Source: Salinispora vitiensis (GTDB taxonomy: Bacteria > Actinomycetota > Actinomycetes > Mycobacteriales > Micromonosporaceae). Taken from it: a DNA stretch of 64,000 nucleotides. Shown here in pieces: positions 43,018-54,400 of this stretch. The notes below the pieces were generated by a model, which was given only the letters and a program-made list of their open reading frames with translations, was not told the DNA's origin and did not search any database. Within the stretch, counting starts at the first letter, position 1. Each line of letters begins with the position of its first letter. A program made the position numbers and the translations under genes. The stretch spans positions 1,771,923-1,835,922 of the forward strand of contig NZ_KB900388.1 of assembly GCF_000378825.1 (NCBI RefSeq), written 5' to 3'.

Positions 43018-43688
43018 TGCGCATCGACCACGTGATTCTCGGCGCCCGCACGATCGCCCCGCTCCGGGAGTTGCTCTGGGAACGGCACGGCTTCGGGATC
43101 ACCGACGGCAGCCCCAACCCGGACGGCACCGCGAGCTGGGTCGTGCCGTTCGACACCCCCGACGTCCAGTATCTGGAGCTTCTCGTCACCCACGACGAGC
43201 GGGAACTGGGTAGCACCGACTTCGGCCGGGCCTTCCTGGAGCGGACCGCGGACGGGCCGGCCTTCCTCAACTGGGCGGTACTCACCGACGACATCGCCGG
43301 CACCGCGCAGCGGGTGGAGCAGGTCACTGGCGCCGACCCCGGCCTGCTGCGGGGCGAGTCGGTACGCGCCGACGGCCAGCGGGTGCCGTGGGCGGAGGCC
43401 GCCTTCGACCTGTCCTGGCGCAGCCGGGTGCTGCCGTTCTTCCTGAGCTACGGCAATCCCGCCGACCGGGCGGATCGGGTGGCGGGTGACCTACGGGCAG
43501 CCGGGCACCGGGTGCGGCCGACCGCACTCGCGGGGCTGGTGACGGGCCCGGCCCGAGAGCGGGGCTGGGCCACGGAGTGGCCCGGCCTGGCGGGGCTCGC
43601 GGTGACGGTCCACGACGACGCGGGCCCCGAGATCACCGCGGTCCGGGTCGAGACCGGCGCGGGCGACACGGTGGTGCGACTGCCATGA
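43017..43688 (+). CDS. Glyoxalase-like (VOC) domain protein
   Basis: 223 aa, ATG 43017 overlapping the DAO stop by one base. The start MRIDHVILGARTIAPLRELL, the GTASWVVPFDTPDVQYLELL strand-loop and a second-half repeat are typical of the Glyoxalase_3-like VOC group. Potential metal ligands are His5 and the Glu of YLELL. VOC proteins isomerise, cleave or simply bind small metabolites. A role on a glyoxylate- or quinone-like intermediate would fit the DAO partner but is speculation. It is the last gene of the first plus-strand block and converges on the M20 peptidase gene with a 32-base gap. Confidence 0.82.
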   Translation: MRIDHVILGARTIAPLRELLWERHGFGITDGSPNPDGTASWVVPFDTPDVQYLELLVTHDERELGSTDFGRAFLERTADGPAFLNWAVLTDDIAGTAQRVEQVTGADPGLLRGESVRADGQRVPWAEAAFDLSWRSRVLPFFLSYGNPADRADRVAGDLRAAGHRVRPTALAGLVTGPARERGWATEWPGLAGLAVTVHDDAGPEITAVRVETGAGDTVVRLP

Positions 43689-43720
43689 GCCGAAGCCGAT
43701 CCGCTCGTGGCCGCCCACCG

Positions 43721-44929
43721 CTACCGTGGGCTCGCCGTCGACGTACCGCGCGCCCGGTGCAGGTCCAACAGCCGCTGGCGGGCCGAGGGGTCCTGGGCGG
43801 CCTGGGCGGCGGTCCAGGCCAGCGCGACCGCGCCCTGCAGCAGTGCCCGATCAGCACCGGGGGCCACACAGGCCGCGGCGAACTCAGGCTGGTGGTTCAC
43901 CGCGTCACCGCTGTCGATCCCGATGCTCGGATGCAGGCTGGGCAGGGCGCGGCTCACGTTGCCCATGTCGGTGCTGCCGGTGGGCAGCTCCCGCTCCTGC
44001 ACAGGGGAGACCAGCGGGCGGCCCAACTCGGTAGCCGCCGAGCGGTAGGCCTCGGACAGGAAGGGGTCGTGCACCAGTTCCGCGTAGGCGGGGGTGGCGC
44101 TGACCTCGTGCGTGCAGCCGCTGCCGACGGCGCCCGCGGCGAAGCAGGCCCGGATCCGCGACTCCAGCCGGCTCAGAGACTCCATGTCGGCCGCCCGGAG
44201 GTTGTAGCGGGCCCGGGTGTGCGCCGGGACCACGTTCGGCACGTCACCGCCACGGGTGACGATGCCGTGCACCAGCTGGCGCGGCTCGAAGTGCTGGCGA
44301 CCGACCCCCACCGCGACCTCGGCGATGGTCAACGCGTCCGCGGCGTTGACGCCCAGCTGCGGTGCGAGCGCGGAGTGGGACTCCCGCCCGGTGTAGGTGA
44401 CCTCCAACTCGACCAGTGCCAGCGGGCGAGGGGTGCAGTTGTCCTCCGGCGCGGGGTGGACCAGCATGGCCATCGAGACCTCGTCGAAGACCCCGGCCTC
44501 CAGCAGAGTGATCTTGCCGCCCCCGTCCTCCTCAGCGGGCGTGCCGACCACCACAACCGTGAGGTCGAGCTCCGCCGCGACCTCCCGCAACGCCAGGGCC
44601 GCGCCGACCGAGGACGCGGCGATGATGTTGTGCCCGCAGGCGTGACCGAGCCCCGGCAGCGCGTCGTACTCGGCGCAGAGCCCGACCACCAGCGGACCGT
44701 CGCCGAAGCGGGCGGTGAAGGCGGTGTCGAGGCCGCCGACGCCGAGCTCCACCTCGAAGCCCTCGTCGCGCAGCAGACCGCTCACCTTGGCCGCGCTGCG
44801 ATGCTCCCGGAACGCCGTCTCCGGCTCCGCGTGCAAGCTACGCGACAGGGCGAGCAGGCGGTCCTCGGCTTGGTCAACAGCGTCGGCACACCGACGCCGG
44901 ACCTCGGGGCTGAGCCTCATCCGCGGCAT
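43721..44929 (-). CDS. M20-family amidohydrolase/peptidase
   Basis: 402 aa. Metal sites are GHACGHNIIAASSV and TPAEEDGGGKITLLEAGVFD. The dimerisation part starts at VELEVTYTGRESHSALAPQL, and the C-terminal metal His is in SGDAVNHQPEF. This fits the AbgB/ACY1L2-like group that hydrolyses N-acyl or small dipeptide bonds. It is the only minus-strand gene inside the cluster, placed between the VOC and PEARL 4 genes. It could cut an acyl-amide or aminoacyl intermediate, export a protected form, or be unrelated. Confidence 0.9.
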   Translation of the reverse strand: MPRMRLSPEVRRRCADAVDQAEDRLLALSRSLHAEPETAFREHRSAAKVSGLLRDEGFEVELGVGGLDTAFTARFGDGPLVVGLCAEYDALPGLGHACGHNIIAASSVGAALALREVAAELDLTVVVVGTPAEEDGGGKITLLEAGVFDEVSMAMLVHPAPEDNCTPRPLALVELEVTYTGRESHSALAPQLGVNAADALTIAEVAVGVGRQHFEPRQLVHGIVTRGGDVPNVVPAHTRARYNLRAADMESLSRLESRIRACFAAGAVGSGCTHEVSATPAYAELVHDPFLSEAYRSAATELGRPLVSPVQERELPTGSTDMGNVSRALPSLHPSIGIDSGDAVNHQPEFAAACVAPGADRALLQGAVALAWTAAQAAQDPSARQRLLDLHRARGTSTASPR

Positions 44930-45030
44930 GTTCCCTCCCGTCGCACCGGCCGGGCCGCGGTGCCGTACCCGGCTCCTTCCGTTCCTACCCGAGCCGGCAG
45001 CCGAAAGCGAGACCAGTCAGGAGGCTCGAG

Positions 45031-47523
45031 ATGGCAGCACTGACCTGGACGGTGCCGGCCGGGCGGGGAGAGTTGACCGTCGAGACCGTACCGTCGGCGC
45101 TGCTCCGCAGCACCGGCTTTCCGGTCCAGCTGGTGGCGGGGCTCGCCACCACGCCCCTCATCCCCGCGGCCGACCGGGTGTTCGCCGCGGAGCAGGAGAT
45201 CGAGGCGGCCCGGGTCCACTTTCTGCACGAACACTGGCCCGCCGCGCGCGAGGCCGTCCGGGAGCTCGAGCCCCGCCAGCGATCCCTGCGCGCGTTGCAG
45301 AGCTGTCGCCGGCGGATCGAGGCGGGGGCGCGGCTGGACGAGCGGGGCAGCGAGATCCTCGCGGCCACCGGAGTGCCAGGGTGGGCTTCGCGGTGGAACA
45401 CCCTGGTCGACACGCACGCCGCGCACCTGGCAACGGCCCGCGCGGAGTTCGACGCCGCGCTGCGCCAGGCCCGGCTGCGCACCGCGCAGGCCGCCAGCTC
45501 CGATGCCTTCCGGCACGCCGTGTTCGTGTCGAACCCGGGCTTCTTCCACGCCGCGCTGCGGACGCCGCCGCTGGAGCACCCCGGCTGGGACAACTCGGCG
45601 GCGGGTGCCGACCTCCCGCGGGCGCTGCGCCGCCGGCTGGACACCCTGCATCGCTACCTTCGCCGCTTCGCCACCAAGTGCGAGACCGTCTCCTTCTTCG
45701 GCCCGGTGCTGTTCAGCAACCTGCGCCCGGAACAGGACCAGGCAATCCGGGTCGGGACCCCCGGGCCCGAGCGCGTCGTGGTGGAGGCCAGCGCCTGGCT
45801 GGTCGAACAGCTCCGCGAGCAGGCCGCCGGCGAGACTCCACTGCGTACCCAGCGGGCCTGGCCCAGTCCCCTGTTCCGCCAACCGGGTCCGGAGCACGTC
45901 CTGGAACGGGTTATGGACGGCCGCCGCTTCACGGTCGCCGCCGCCGCGCTGGCACTGTGGCAGGCGGCGGCGGCCAGCCCCGGAGCCCGCCTGGCCGACC
46001 TACTGGCCGCCACCGGCACGACAGACCAGTCCGACGAACGCCTGGCACGGTTGGTACGGGCGCTGGGGCCGGCGCTGACCGTCTCGCCCTGGCGCCTCCC
46101 GGCCACCGAACTCCACGCATTGACCCGGCTTGCCGACGAGCACCCCACCCCCACGGTTGTCGAACTCGCCGACTGCCGGAACAGGTACGCCCAGGCGGGG
46201 TGGCCGGACCGCGTACCGCAGCTCGCCGCGGCGCAGCAGGCCAGTGCCCGGGCCGGTGGGGACGCCTCCCGCAACAGTGGACAGCACTACGCTGATCGGG
46301 AACTGTTCCACGAGGACAGATCCAGTCCACTGAGCGAGAAGGTCAGCCTCGGCGCGCCCGTCGTCGACCGCATCCGTCAGGTTACCGAGGCCGCCTTCCC
46401 GCTGACCTTCCTGGCCGCCCTGCTCGCCCGCGAGGACGCCCGGGACGCGCTGTGTACCGCACTGCGAGGCACGTCGGCCCCGCTCGCGGCCCTCGCCGCC
46501 CGGGAGATCCCCGCCCGAACCGATCGGCGGGACCAGCTGGATGCCATCCTGCACGAGCTGATCACGAAGGCCGTCGGAGACCTGACGGTGGTCGCCGACC
46601 GTCCACCGGTCGTCGATCTCGACCCACACGTACTCGCCGACGCCCTCGCCCCGTTGTGGGACCTGGTCTCCCTCGACCCGGACGACGCCTGCCTGCCCAG
46701 CCCCGACCTGATGGTCGTCGGCCCGGACCCCGCCACCGCCACCTGGGTGCTCTCGGAGCTGCACGACGACTGCAGCTCCATCTTCGGCGGGCTGGAGCGA
46801 CCTCTGCACAGCGATCCGGACGGGCTCTGGGCGGACTTCGTGGCCCGGGTCGAGCAGGCGGTGTCGCCGCGGACGGCCGCGACCATCGTCTCCCGCCGCC
46901 GCAGCGCCCACGTCACCCCGGAGCTGCCGGGGGTGGCGATCGAACTCAGTGGCCTGTCGGGCAAGGACCGCACCGAGGTGGTACCGATCGCCGAGGCCCA
47001 CGTCCCCGCCGCGGCAGACGCCGTCCTGATCGAGGGCGAACGTCGGCTGCTGTGGCCGGGAGACCTCTCCTCCACCCTGCACCGGGCGCTCTCCCGCCCG
47101 GCGCTCGGCCCGGTCCCGATCGACCTCGGCAGCTACACGCCACGCATCGTCGTCGGCGGTGTCGTGCTGCAACGCGCCCGGTGGCGGGTACGGCTCCCGG
47201 AACGCGCCGACGACGCGTACGGGCAGTGGTTGGCGCTCCACCGCATCCGGGCGCAGCACCGGCTGCCGCGCCACGTCTATGTCCGACATCCCGCCGAACC
47301 GAAGCCGCTGTACGTCGACTTCGCTGACCCGATGGCGGTGCTCGACCTCGCCCGTCTCACCTCGGCCGACGTCGTGGTCTCCGAGATGCTGCCCACGCCG
47401 GAGCAGCTGTGGTGGCGCCCCAACGACCAGCCGCACTGCGCCGAGCTCCGCCTCGGTGCGGTGGTACGACCGACGGCCTCGACCGGCGCGGACGAGGACG
47501 ATGCCGTCCCCCACCACCCGTAA
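45031..47523 (+). CDS. LanB-like peptide aminoacyl-tRNA ligase (PEARL) 4
   Basis: 830 aa, first gene after the divergent M20 peptidase, with agg-type spacing before ATG. Hallmarks are ALLRSTGFPVQLVAGLATTP, RHAVFVSNPGFFHAALRTPP, FATKCETVSFFGPVLFSNLR and YADRELFHEDRSSPLSEKVS, with the end block PRHVYVRHPAEPKPLYVDFA. The usual KNE motif is KCE here. The elimination domain is missing, as in the other three. Having its own block with the methyltransferase and megasynthase suggests a late or separately timed step, though this is only positional inference. Confidence 0.9.
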   Translation: MAALTWTVPAGRGELTVETVPSALLRSTGFPVQLVAGLATTPLIPAADRVFAAEQEIEAARVHFLHEHWPAAREAVRELEPRQRSLRALQSCRRRIEAGARLDERGSEILAATGVPGWASRWNTLVDTHAAHLATARAEFDAALRQARLRTAQAASSDAFRHAVFVSNPGFFHAALRTPPLEHPGWDNSAAGADLPRALRRRLDTLHRYLRRFATKCETVSFFGPVLFSNLRPEQDQAIRVGTPGPERVVVEASAWLVEQLREQAAGETPLRTQRAWPSPLFRQPGPEHVLERVMDGRRFTVAAAALALWQAAAASPGARLADLLAATGTTDQSDERLARLVRALGPALTVSPWRLPATELHALTRLADEHPTPTVVELADCRNRYAQAGWPDRVPQLAAAQQASARAGGDASRNSGQHYADRELFHEDRSSPLSEKVSLGAPVVDRIRQVTEAAFPLTFLAALLAREDARDALCTALRGTSAPLAALAAREIPARTDRRDQLDAILHELITKAVGDLTVVADRPPVVDLDPHVLADALAPLWDLVSLDPDDACLPSPDLMVVGPDPATATWVLSELHDDCSSIFGGLERPLHSDPDGLWADFVARVEQAVSPRTAATIVSRRRSAHVTPELPGVAIELSGLSGKDRTEVVPIAEAHVPAAADAVLIEGERRLLWPGDLSSTLHRALSRPALGPVPIDLGSYTPRIVVGGVVLQRARWRVRLPERADDAYGQWLALHRIRAQHRLPRHVYVRHPAEPKPLYVDFADPMAVLDLARLTSADVVVSEMLPTPEQLWWRPNDQPHCAELRLGAVVRPTASTGADEDDAVPHHP

Positions 47524-47546
47524 CCACCACAACCAGAGAGAAGATC

Positions 47547-48404
47547 ATGACCGAGAAGAGCAGCCTTACCGCGCAGGTCCGGGACGCCTACGACAAGTCC
47601 GCCGACCAGTACGACTCCGCCGGCCAACTCGTCTTCCACCCACTGGGCAAGATGGTCGCCGACCGGCTGGAGCTCGCCCCGGGTGAGCGGGTGCTCGACC
47701 TCGGCTGCGGCCGGGGCGCCTGCCTGTTTCCCATCGCCGCCCAGGTCGGCCCCGAGGGTTTCGTGCTCGGCATCGACCAGGCGCCCGGCATGGTGGAGGC
47801 GTGTGGGGCCGACCTGGCGGCCCGCGGGCTGGCCGACCGGGCCCAGGTCCGGCTCGGTGATATCCAGAGCTTCACCGTTGACCAGCCCTTCGACGCGATC
47901 AGCGCCGGTATGGTGCTGTTCCTGCTACCGGCGCCGCAGCAGGCGTTGGCCGCTGCCGCGGCGGCGCTACGCAGCGGTGGACGGCTGGTCGCGACGACCT
48001 TTCCCACGGAGAACGGCCGACTCGCCGCCGGCTGGGAATCGGCGGAGATTCTGGCCGAGGTGCTGTCCGCCCATCTCCCGGAGGGCGTGGACGATCCGTG
48101 GCGGCTGGTGCTCGGTCTCGGCGGGCCGCTGGTCTCCGAGGAGTCGACCGCCGCAGCGGTGCTGGCGGCGGGCTTCTCCGATGTCGAGATTCAGCACGTA
48201 CCAGCGAGGTCCCGATTCGAGTCGATCGACGACTACCTCGCCTGGACCTGGACGGTCACCCCGCGCATGCAGTGGGAACTGGTACCGCCGGAGCGGCGGA
48301 CCGAGGCGACCGATGCGGCCCGGACCGCGTTGCGGAGCCTGGCGGGCTCCGACGGTTCGCTGGAGTTCTCCTGCCCGACCCGGACGATCCGCGCACTTCG
48401 TTGA
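47547..48404 (+). CDS. SAM-dependent methyltransferase (candidate O-methyltransferase)
   Basis: 285-aa class I methyltransferase, 23 bases after PEARL 4. Motif I is VLDLGCGRGACLFPIAAQVG, motif II region GIDQAPGMVEAC, and post-I acidic residue in GFVLGID. Motif III/IV runs through ISAGMVLFLLPAPQQAL. The Gly-rich loop is intact, so it should bind SAM. The polyketide part of the cluster is predicted to release a beta-keto aldehyde whose enol would be O-methylated to a methoxy-enone, as present in lymphostin. That assignment is inferred. N-methylation is the alternative. Confidence 0.9.
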   Translation: MTEKSSLTAQVRDAYDKSADQYDSAGQLVFHPLGKMVADRLELAPGERVLDLGCGRGACLFPIAAQVGPEGFVLGIDQAPGMVEACGADLAARGLADRAQVRLGDIQSFTVDQPFDAISAGMVLFLLPAPQQALAAAAAALRSGGRLVATTFPTENGRLAAGWESAEILAEVLSAHLPEGVDDPWRLVLGLGGPLVSEESTAAAVLAAGFSDVEIQHVPARSRFESIDDYLAWTWTVTPRMQWELVPPERRTEATDAARTALRSLAGSDGSLEFSCPTRTIRALR

Positions 48405-48493
48405 CCGGCGACCTCCCCTGACCGGCGCCCTCCGGTAACCGGCATCGTCCGCACACACCCACCCCAGAGTACGAAGCCGAAAGGTACGAAGAC

Positions 48494-51400
48494 ATGCGTA
48501 GCGAGTTGATCCGACCGCTGTCCGAGCTACTCGGCGGACACGCCACCCAGCGCGGAGACAAGATCGCCTTCGCCGACGGTAAGCGTGGCGTCAGCTATGC
48601 CGACCTCGATCGGCGGACCGCTCGACTGGCCGGACACCTGGCCGCCCTGGGGTTGGCGACCGGTGGGCGAGCCGTGATCCTGATGGGTAACAGCGTCGAG
48701 GCGGTGGAGAGCTGCCTCGCGGTGATCCGGGCCGGCGGCATCGCGGTACCGCTCAACCCACAGGCATCCCCAGCGGAGATCGACTATCTCCTCGCCGACG
48801 CCGAACCGACGGTCGTCGTGTGCGACCCGGCCCGCTTCGACCAGGTGGGCCGGCGGCACCGCCCGGGTCAAGCAGCACGGATTATCTGCACCGGCGAGGC
48901 CGCGGCGGTGGATCACACCGCAGCAGCGCCGGTGAGTTACGAAGAGCTGATGGGCACCGAGCCGAGCGGACCGGTCCCGGACGAGGCCCCGCTGGACGAC
49001 CCGGCGTGGATGCTCTACACGTCCGGGACCACCGGCCAACCCAAAGGGGTGCTGTACTCGCTGCGCAGTTCGCTGTGGCTGGTGGCGGCGGGCCATGCAC
49101 CGGTGCTGGGGCTGTCGGAGCAGGACCGTCTGTTGTGGCCGATGCCGCTGTTTCATGGGCTCGGGCAGAACCTCTGCGTACTCGGGGTTACCGCGGTCGG
49201 CGCGAGTGCGCGGCTGATGAGCGGCTTCGCGCCGTCCGAGGTCCGCGACCTCCTGCGCGCCGAGGCCATCACGTTCCTGGCCGGGGTGCCGACCACCTAC
49301 CACTACCTGCTGGACCAGGGCGTCGACGCCAGCACCGACCTCTCCGCACTACGACTCGGTTTCGTGGCGGGATCGGCGAGCGGCGCCGCGCTGGGCAGCC
49401 GCTTCGAGGAGGCATTCGGTGTCCCCCTGGTGGACCAGTACGGGTCCTCCGAGACCGGCGCCATCACCTCGAACCGGCCGTACGGGGAGCGGGTCCCCGG
49501 TTCGGTCGGGCCGCCGCTGCCCGGCGTGGACATCCGACTGGTCGACCCGGACACCGGTCAGGACGTGCCGCCCGGAAAGGAGGGCGAGGTTTGGGTCGCT
49601 GGACCGAACCTCATGCTCGGCTACCACCGGCAGCCCGATGCCACCGCCGCGGTCCTGCGCGACGGCTGGTACCGCACCGGGGACCTTGGGCGATGGGACG
49701 CACTGGGACACCTGAGCCTGACCGGCCGGCGCAAGGAGCTGATCATCCGTGGGGGCGAGAACATTCACCCCGTCGAGGTGGAGGAGGTGCTGCGTACCGC
49801 CGCCGGGGTCGCCGACGTGGCGGTGGGCGCCGAGCCACACGATGTGCTCGGTGAGGTCCCGGTGGCCTATCTGGTGCCGGGCCTTAAGGGGGTGGACGCG
49901 GCGGCGGTCCTCGCGCACTGCCGGCGACTGCTCTCCTTCTTCAAGGTTCCGGAGAAGCTCTACACCATCGAACGCGTTCCACGGACCAGCACCGGCAAGA
50001 TCACCCGACACCTGCTGGCGGCGGCGAGTCCCCAGCTGCTGGCGATCGCCTCCCCGGGTGGCGAGCCCGACGAGGCCGGGCCGACCGACGGTACGGAGTG
50101 GGCGGCACAGTTGCGGGAGATGCCGCCGAGCGAGCGAACCCGGAACGTCCTGGAGCTGGTTCGCGCCGAGGTGGCCCGCACCGTGGGGCTGGACGCCGCC
50201 GGTGAGATCCGACCGGACCAGCCCTTCGTCGACCTCGGGCTCGGCTCCCTCGCCGTCGTCGGGGTTGGTCAGCGGCTCTGCGCGCTAGTCGGGCTGCGGC
50301 TGCCGGCGACCATCGTCTTCGACCATCCGACGCCCACCGCCTTGACGGCCCGGCTGGTCGCCGAGGTGAGCGGAACGAGCGCACCGGCCACACCCACCGC
50401 TGCCCCGGAGCGGGCCGGCTGGGCCAACGCCGACGAGCCGATCGCCATCGTCGCGATGGCCTGCCGCTTCCCGGGCGAAGTCGAGGATCCAGACCAGCTC
50501 TGGACGCTGATCGCCGAAGGACGGGACGCCACCTCGGAACTCCCGGAGGACCGGAACTGGCCACTGGACACCCTCATCGACCCGGACCCGGACCACCTCG
50601 GCACCAGCTATGTGACCCGGGGCGGGTTTCTCGCCGACCCCGCCGGCTTCGACGCCGCCTTCTTCGGGATCAGCCCGCGGGAGGCCACCGCGATGGACCC
50701 ACAGCAGCGGATCCTCCTGGAAATCGCCTGGGAGGCGTTCGAGCGCGCCGGAATCGATCCCACCCAGATGGCCGGCTCGCCGACCGGGCTCTTCATCGGC
50801 ACGAAGGGGCAGACGTACAGTTCCCTGGCCACCGCGGCCTCGGAGTACGAGGGCTACCTGGGCTTCGCCACCTCGGGCAGTGTGCTGTCCGGACGCGTCG
50901 CGTACACCCTCGGGTTGGAGGGTCCGGCCATCACCGTGGACACCGCCTGCTCGGCGTCGTTGGTGGCGCTTCACCTGGCCTGTCAGTCGCTGCTCTCCGG
51001 GGAGTCCCGCCTCGCCCTCGCCGGCGGCGTCACGGTGATGGCCACCCCCGACGATCTGATCACGTTCAGCCGGCAGCGCGGCCTGGCCGCGGACGGCCGG
51101 GTCAAGGCGTTCGCCGCGGCCTCGGACGGCACCGCCTTCGGCGAGGGTGCGGGGGTCGTGCTGCTGGAACGCCTCTCGGACGCGCGCCGGGCGGGACGGA
51201 AGGTACTCGCGGTCATCCGGGGCAGCGCGGTCAACCAGGACGGCACGTCGAACGGACTCACCGCCCCCAACGGCCAGGCCCAGCAGCGGTTGATCCGGCA
51301 GGCCCTCGCCGCCGCCCGGCTCGGCCCCGCCGACATCGACCTGGTCGAGGCGCACGGCACGGGAACCGCGCTCGGTGACCCCATCGAAGCCGAGGCGATT

Positions 51401-54400
51401 CTCGCCACCTACGGGCAGGGGCGGGCACCGGAGCAGCCGGTCTGGCTCGGATCCGTCAAATCCAACATCACCCACACCCAGGCGGCCGCCGGTGCTGCCG
51501 GCCTCATCAAGGTCGTACAGGCGATGCGCCACCAGACCCTCCCGGCCACGCTCAACGTCGACCAACCATCGCCGCACGTCGACTGGACCTCCGGCCAGGT
51601 ACGCCTGGCGACCGAGCCCCGACCCTGGGCGGTGACCGGCCGGCCCCGGCGGGCCGGGGTCTCCGCCTTCGGGATCAGCGGCACCAACGCCCACGTGATC
51701 GTGGAGGAGAGCCCGATTGAGCCGCCGGTGTCGGCGAACGTTGCCGAGCACCGGAGCCCCGCCGTCGTGCCCTGGCTGCTCTCCGCCAAGTCGCCGGCGG
51801 CGCTGCGGACGCAGGCGGCCCGGCTGGCCTCGATGACGCGCTCCGCGCCGGAGCTCAGCCCGGTGGCCGTGGGCCGCGCGCTGGCCCGCTCGCGCGCCAG
51901 TCTGGACCATCGGGCGACCGTGGTGGGTACGGAGACCAAGCAACTCCTGGCCGGCCTGGAGGCCCTCGCCTCGGGTACGCCGTCAGCCGCGCTGACGATG
52001 GCACGGGCGGTGCCCGGTCGGGTCGTGGCCGCGCTCTTCACCGGCCAGGGCGCGCAGTACCAGGGCATGGGCCGGCACCTCTACGACAGCTTCGACGTCT
52101 TCGCCGACACGCTGGACGAGGTCTGCCGTCATCTGACACCGGAGGTACGGTCGGCCCTGCTGACGCCCGCCGAGGCGACGGACGACGAGTCGATCCACCA
52201 AACCGGTCTCGCCCAGCCGGCCCTCTTCGCGCTGGAGGTCGCCCAGTTCGCCCTGCTGCGTTCTTGGGGGGTGCACCCGAGCGTGCTCGCCGGGCACTCC
52301 ATCGGCGAGCTCACCGCGGCGCACGTGGCCGGGGTGCTCTCGCTGCCGGACGCGGCCCGCCTGGTCAACGCCCGGGGCGCCCTGATGCAGGCACTGCCCC
52401 CGGGCGGGGCGATGCTCGCGGTCAAAGCCACCGAGGAGGAGCTCCTGCCCCTGCTCGCCGGGGAGGAGGGGCGGATCGGAATCGCCGCGATCAACGCCCC
52501 CCGGTCGGTCGTCGTCTCGGGCGACGAGGAGGCTGTGACCGCGCTCGCCGCCCGGTTGGCCGAGCACGGCCGTCGGGCCACCCGCCTCCGGGTGAGCCAC
52601 GCTTTCCACTCTGCGCACATGGATCCCGTCCTGGACGACTTCCGTGTCGTCGCCGAGTCGCTGACCTACCGGCGACCGACCATTCCCATCGTCTCCACCG
52701 TCACCGGCGCGGCCGCAGGTGCGGAACTACTCACCCCGGACTACTGGGTCGGGCAACTCCGCCAGCCGGTTCGCTTCGCACCAGCGGTGGACGCGATCCG
52801 TAGGCAGGGGACCGACACCTTCGTCGAGCTCGGTCCGGACGGGGTACTGACCGCGCTGGTGCGGGAGACCCTCGGTGCGGACGAGCACCACGCGGTGTCG
52901 TTGGGCCGTCGCGGCCGGTCCGGCGCCGAGGTCGCTGCGCTGGGCGCCCTGCACGCCCTCGGCCTCCCGGTGGAGTGGGAGGGTTTCTTCCCACCAACCG
53001 GCGGACCCGAGGTCGACCTGCCCACCTACCCGTTCCAACGACGGCGCTACTGGCTCCCCCCGGCCGCCGTACCGTCGCCCGCCAGCGCGAGCCCGGCCCC
53101 CCGCGAGTTGCTCAATGGGGCTGACTCGCCCCGCCTCCCAGGGGTCACCCGGCGGTCAACCGACACCATGCCGTCCGCTGGTGCCACACCGGCGGCGGGC
53201 GGCACGCAGTCGGCGGGCGCCATGCTCGCGGCTCGACTCGGCGCGCTGGACGAGGAGGAGCAGTTCCTGGAGCTGGTCCAGACCGTCAAGACTCTGGTCG
53301 CCGCCGTACTCGGTCACGCCGACCCGGACGAGCTCGACCCGGACGAGTCCCTGCTGGATCTGGGCTTCGACTCCCTCACGGCGGTGGAGCTGCGCAACCA
53401 GATCCGCGACCTCAGTGGGGTCAACCTCCCTGCCTCGCTGGTCTTCGAATACCCCACCGTGGCAGTCCTCGCCGATCACCTGCTGGGCCGGGTGCTCCGC
53501 GCAGCCGACGACGACGAGGAGCGGGTGGACTTCGCCGCCGAGGTAACCCTGGCCGCGGACATCGTCTGCGCGGATGAGGTGCTCACCGCCGCCGCTGAGC
53601 CCCGCGAGGTCCTCCTCACCGGTGCGACCGGCTTCCTCGGCGCGTTCCTGCTCCGCGACCTGATGCGGAGCACGAACGCCGTGGTGCACTGCCTCGTTCG
53701 GTCCACCGACGAGAAGCCGGCACTGGACCGGCTGCGGGACAACCTCGAGTGGTATCAACTCTGGGACGAGATCGATCCGAGCAGGTTGTCCGTGGTGGTC
53801 GGCGACCTGGCCGCCCCTGGGTTCGGCCTGTCGACGCAGCGGTACGACGAGCTGTCCCGCCGGGTCGACGCGGTCTACCACGCGGCTGCCACCGTCAACA
53901 GTCTCTACCCCTACGCCTCGCTGAAGGCGGCGAACGTGACCGGCACCGAGGAGATACTGCGGCTGGCCGCCCGGCATCGCAGCGTTCCGGTCCACCATGT
54001 GTCGTCAACGGGTGTCTTCTCCGCCGAGGTCGTACCCGGGGTCGCCCTGAAATCGTCCGACCCGCCGGGGCCCGCCGCCGCTCTCTCCTCCGGGTACCGA
54101 CAGACCAAGCTGGTCGCGGAGCAGATCATCGAGATCGCCCGGGAACGCGGGCTACCGGTGTCGATCTACCGGGTCGATGAGATCTCCGGCGACTCGGAGC
54201 TGGGCCGCTGCCAACGGCACGACTTCGTGTGGCTCAGCATGAAGGGCATCCTGCAGGCGGAGGCGGTTCCGGCCGACCCGGCCGGCATCTTCCACCTCGT
54301 GCCCGTCGACTACGTCAGCTCGGCGATCCTGGGGTTGTCCCGGAACCCGGCCGCCGTCAACCACAACCACCACCTCGCCAACCACACGCATCTGCCGTTC

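Noticed and set aside
29153..47523. Class I lanthipeptide cluster
   Set aside because: LanB-like genes are present, but the peptide has no Cys, the elimination domains are missing, and there is no LanC cyclase or LanT transporter.
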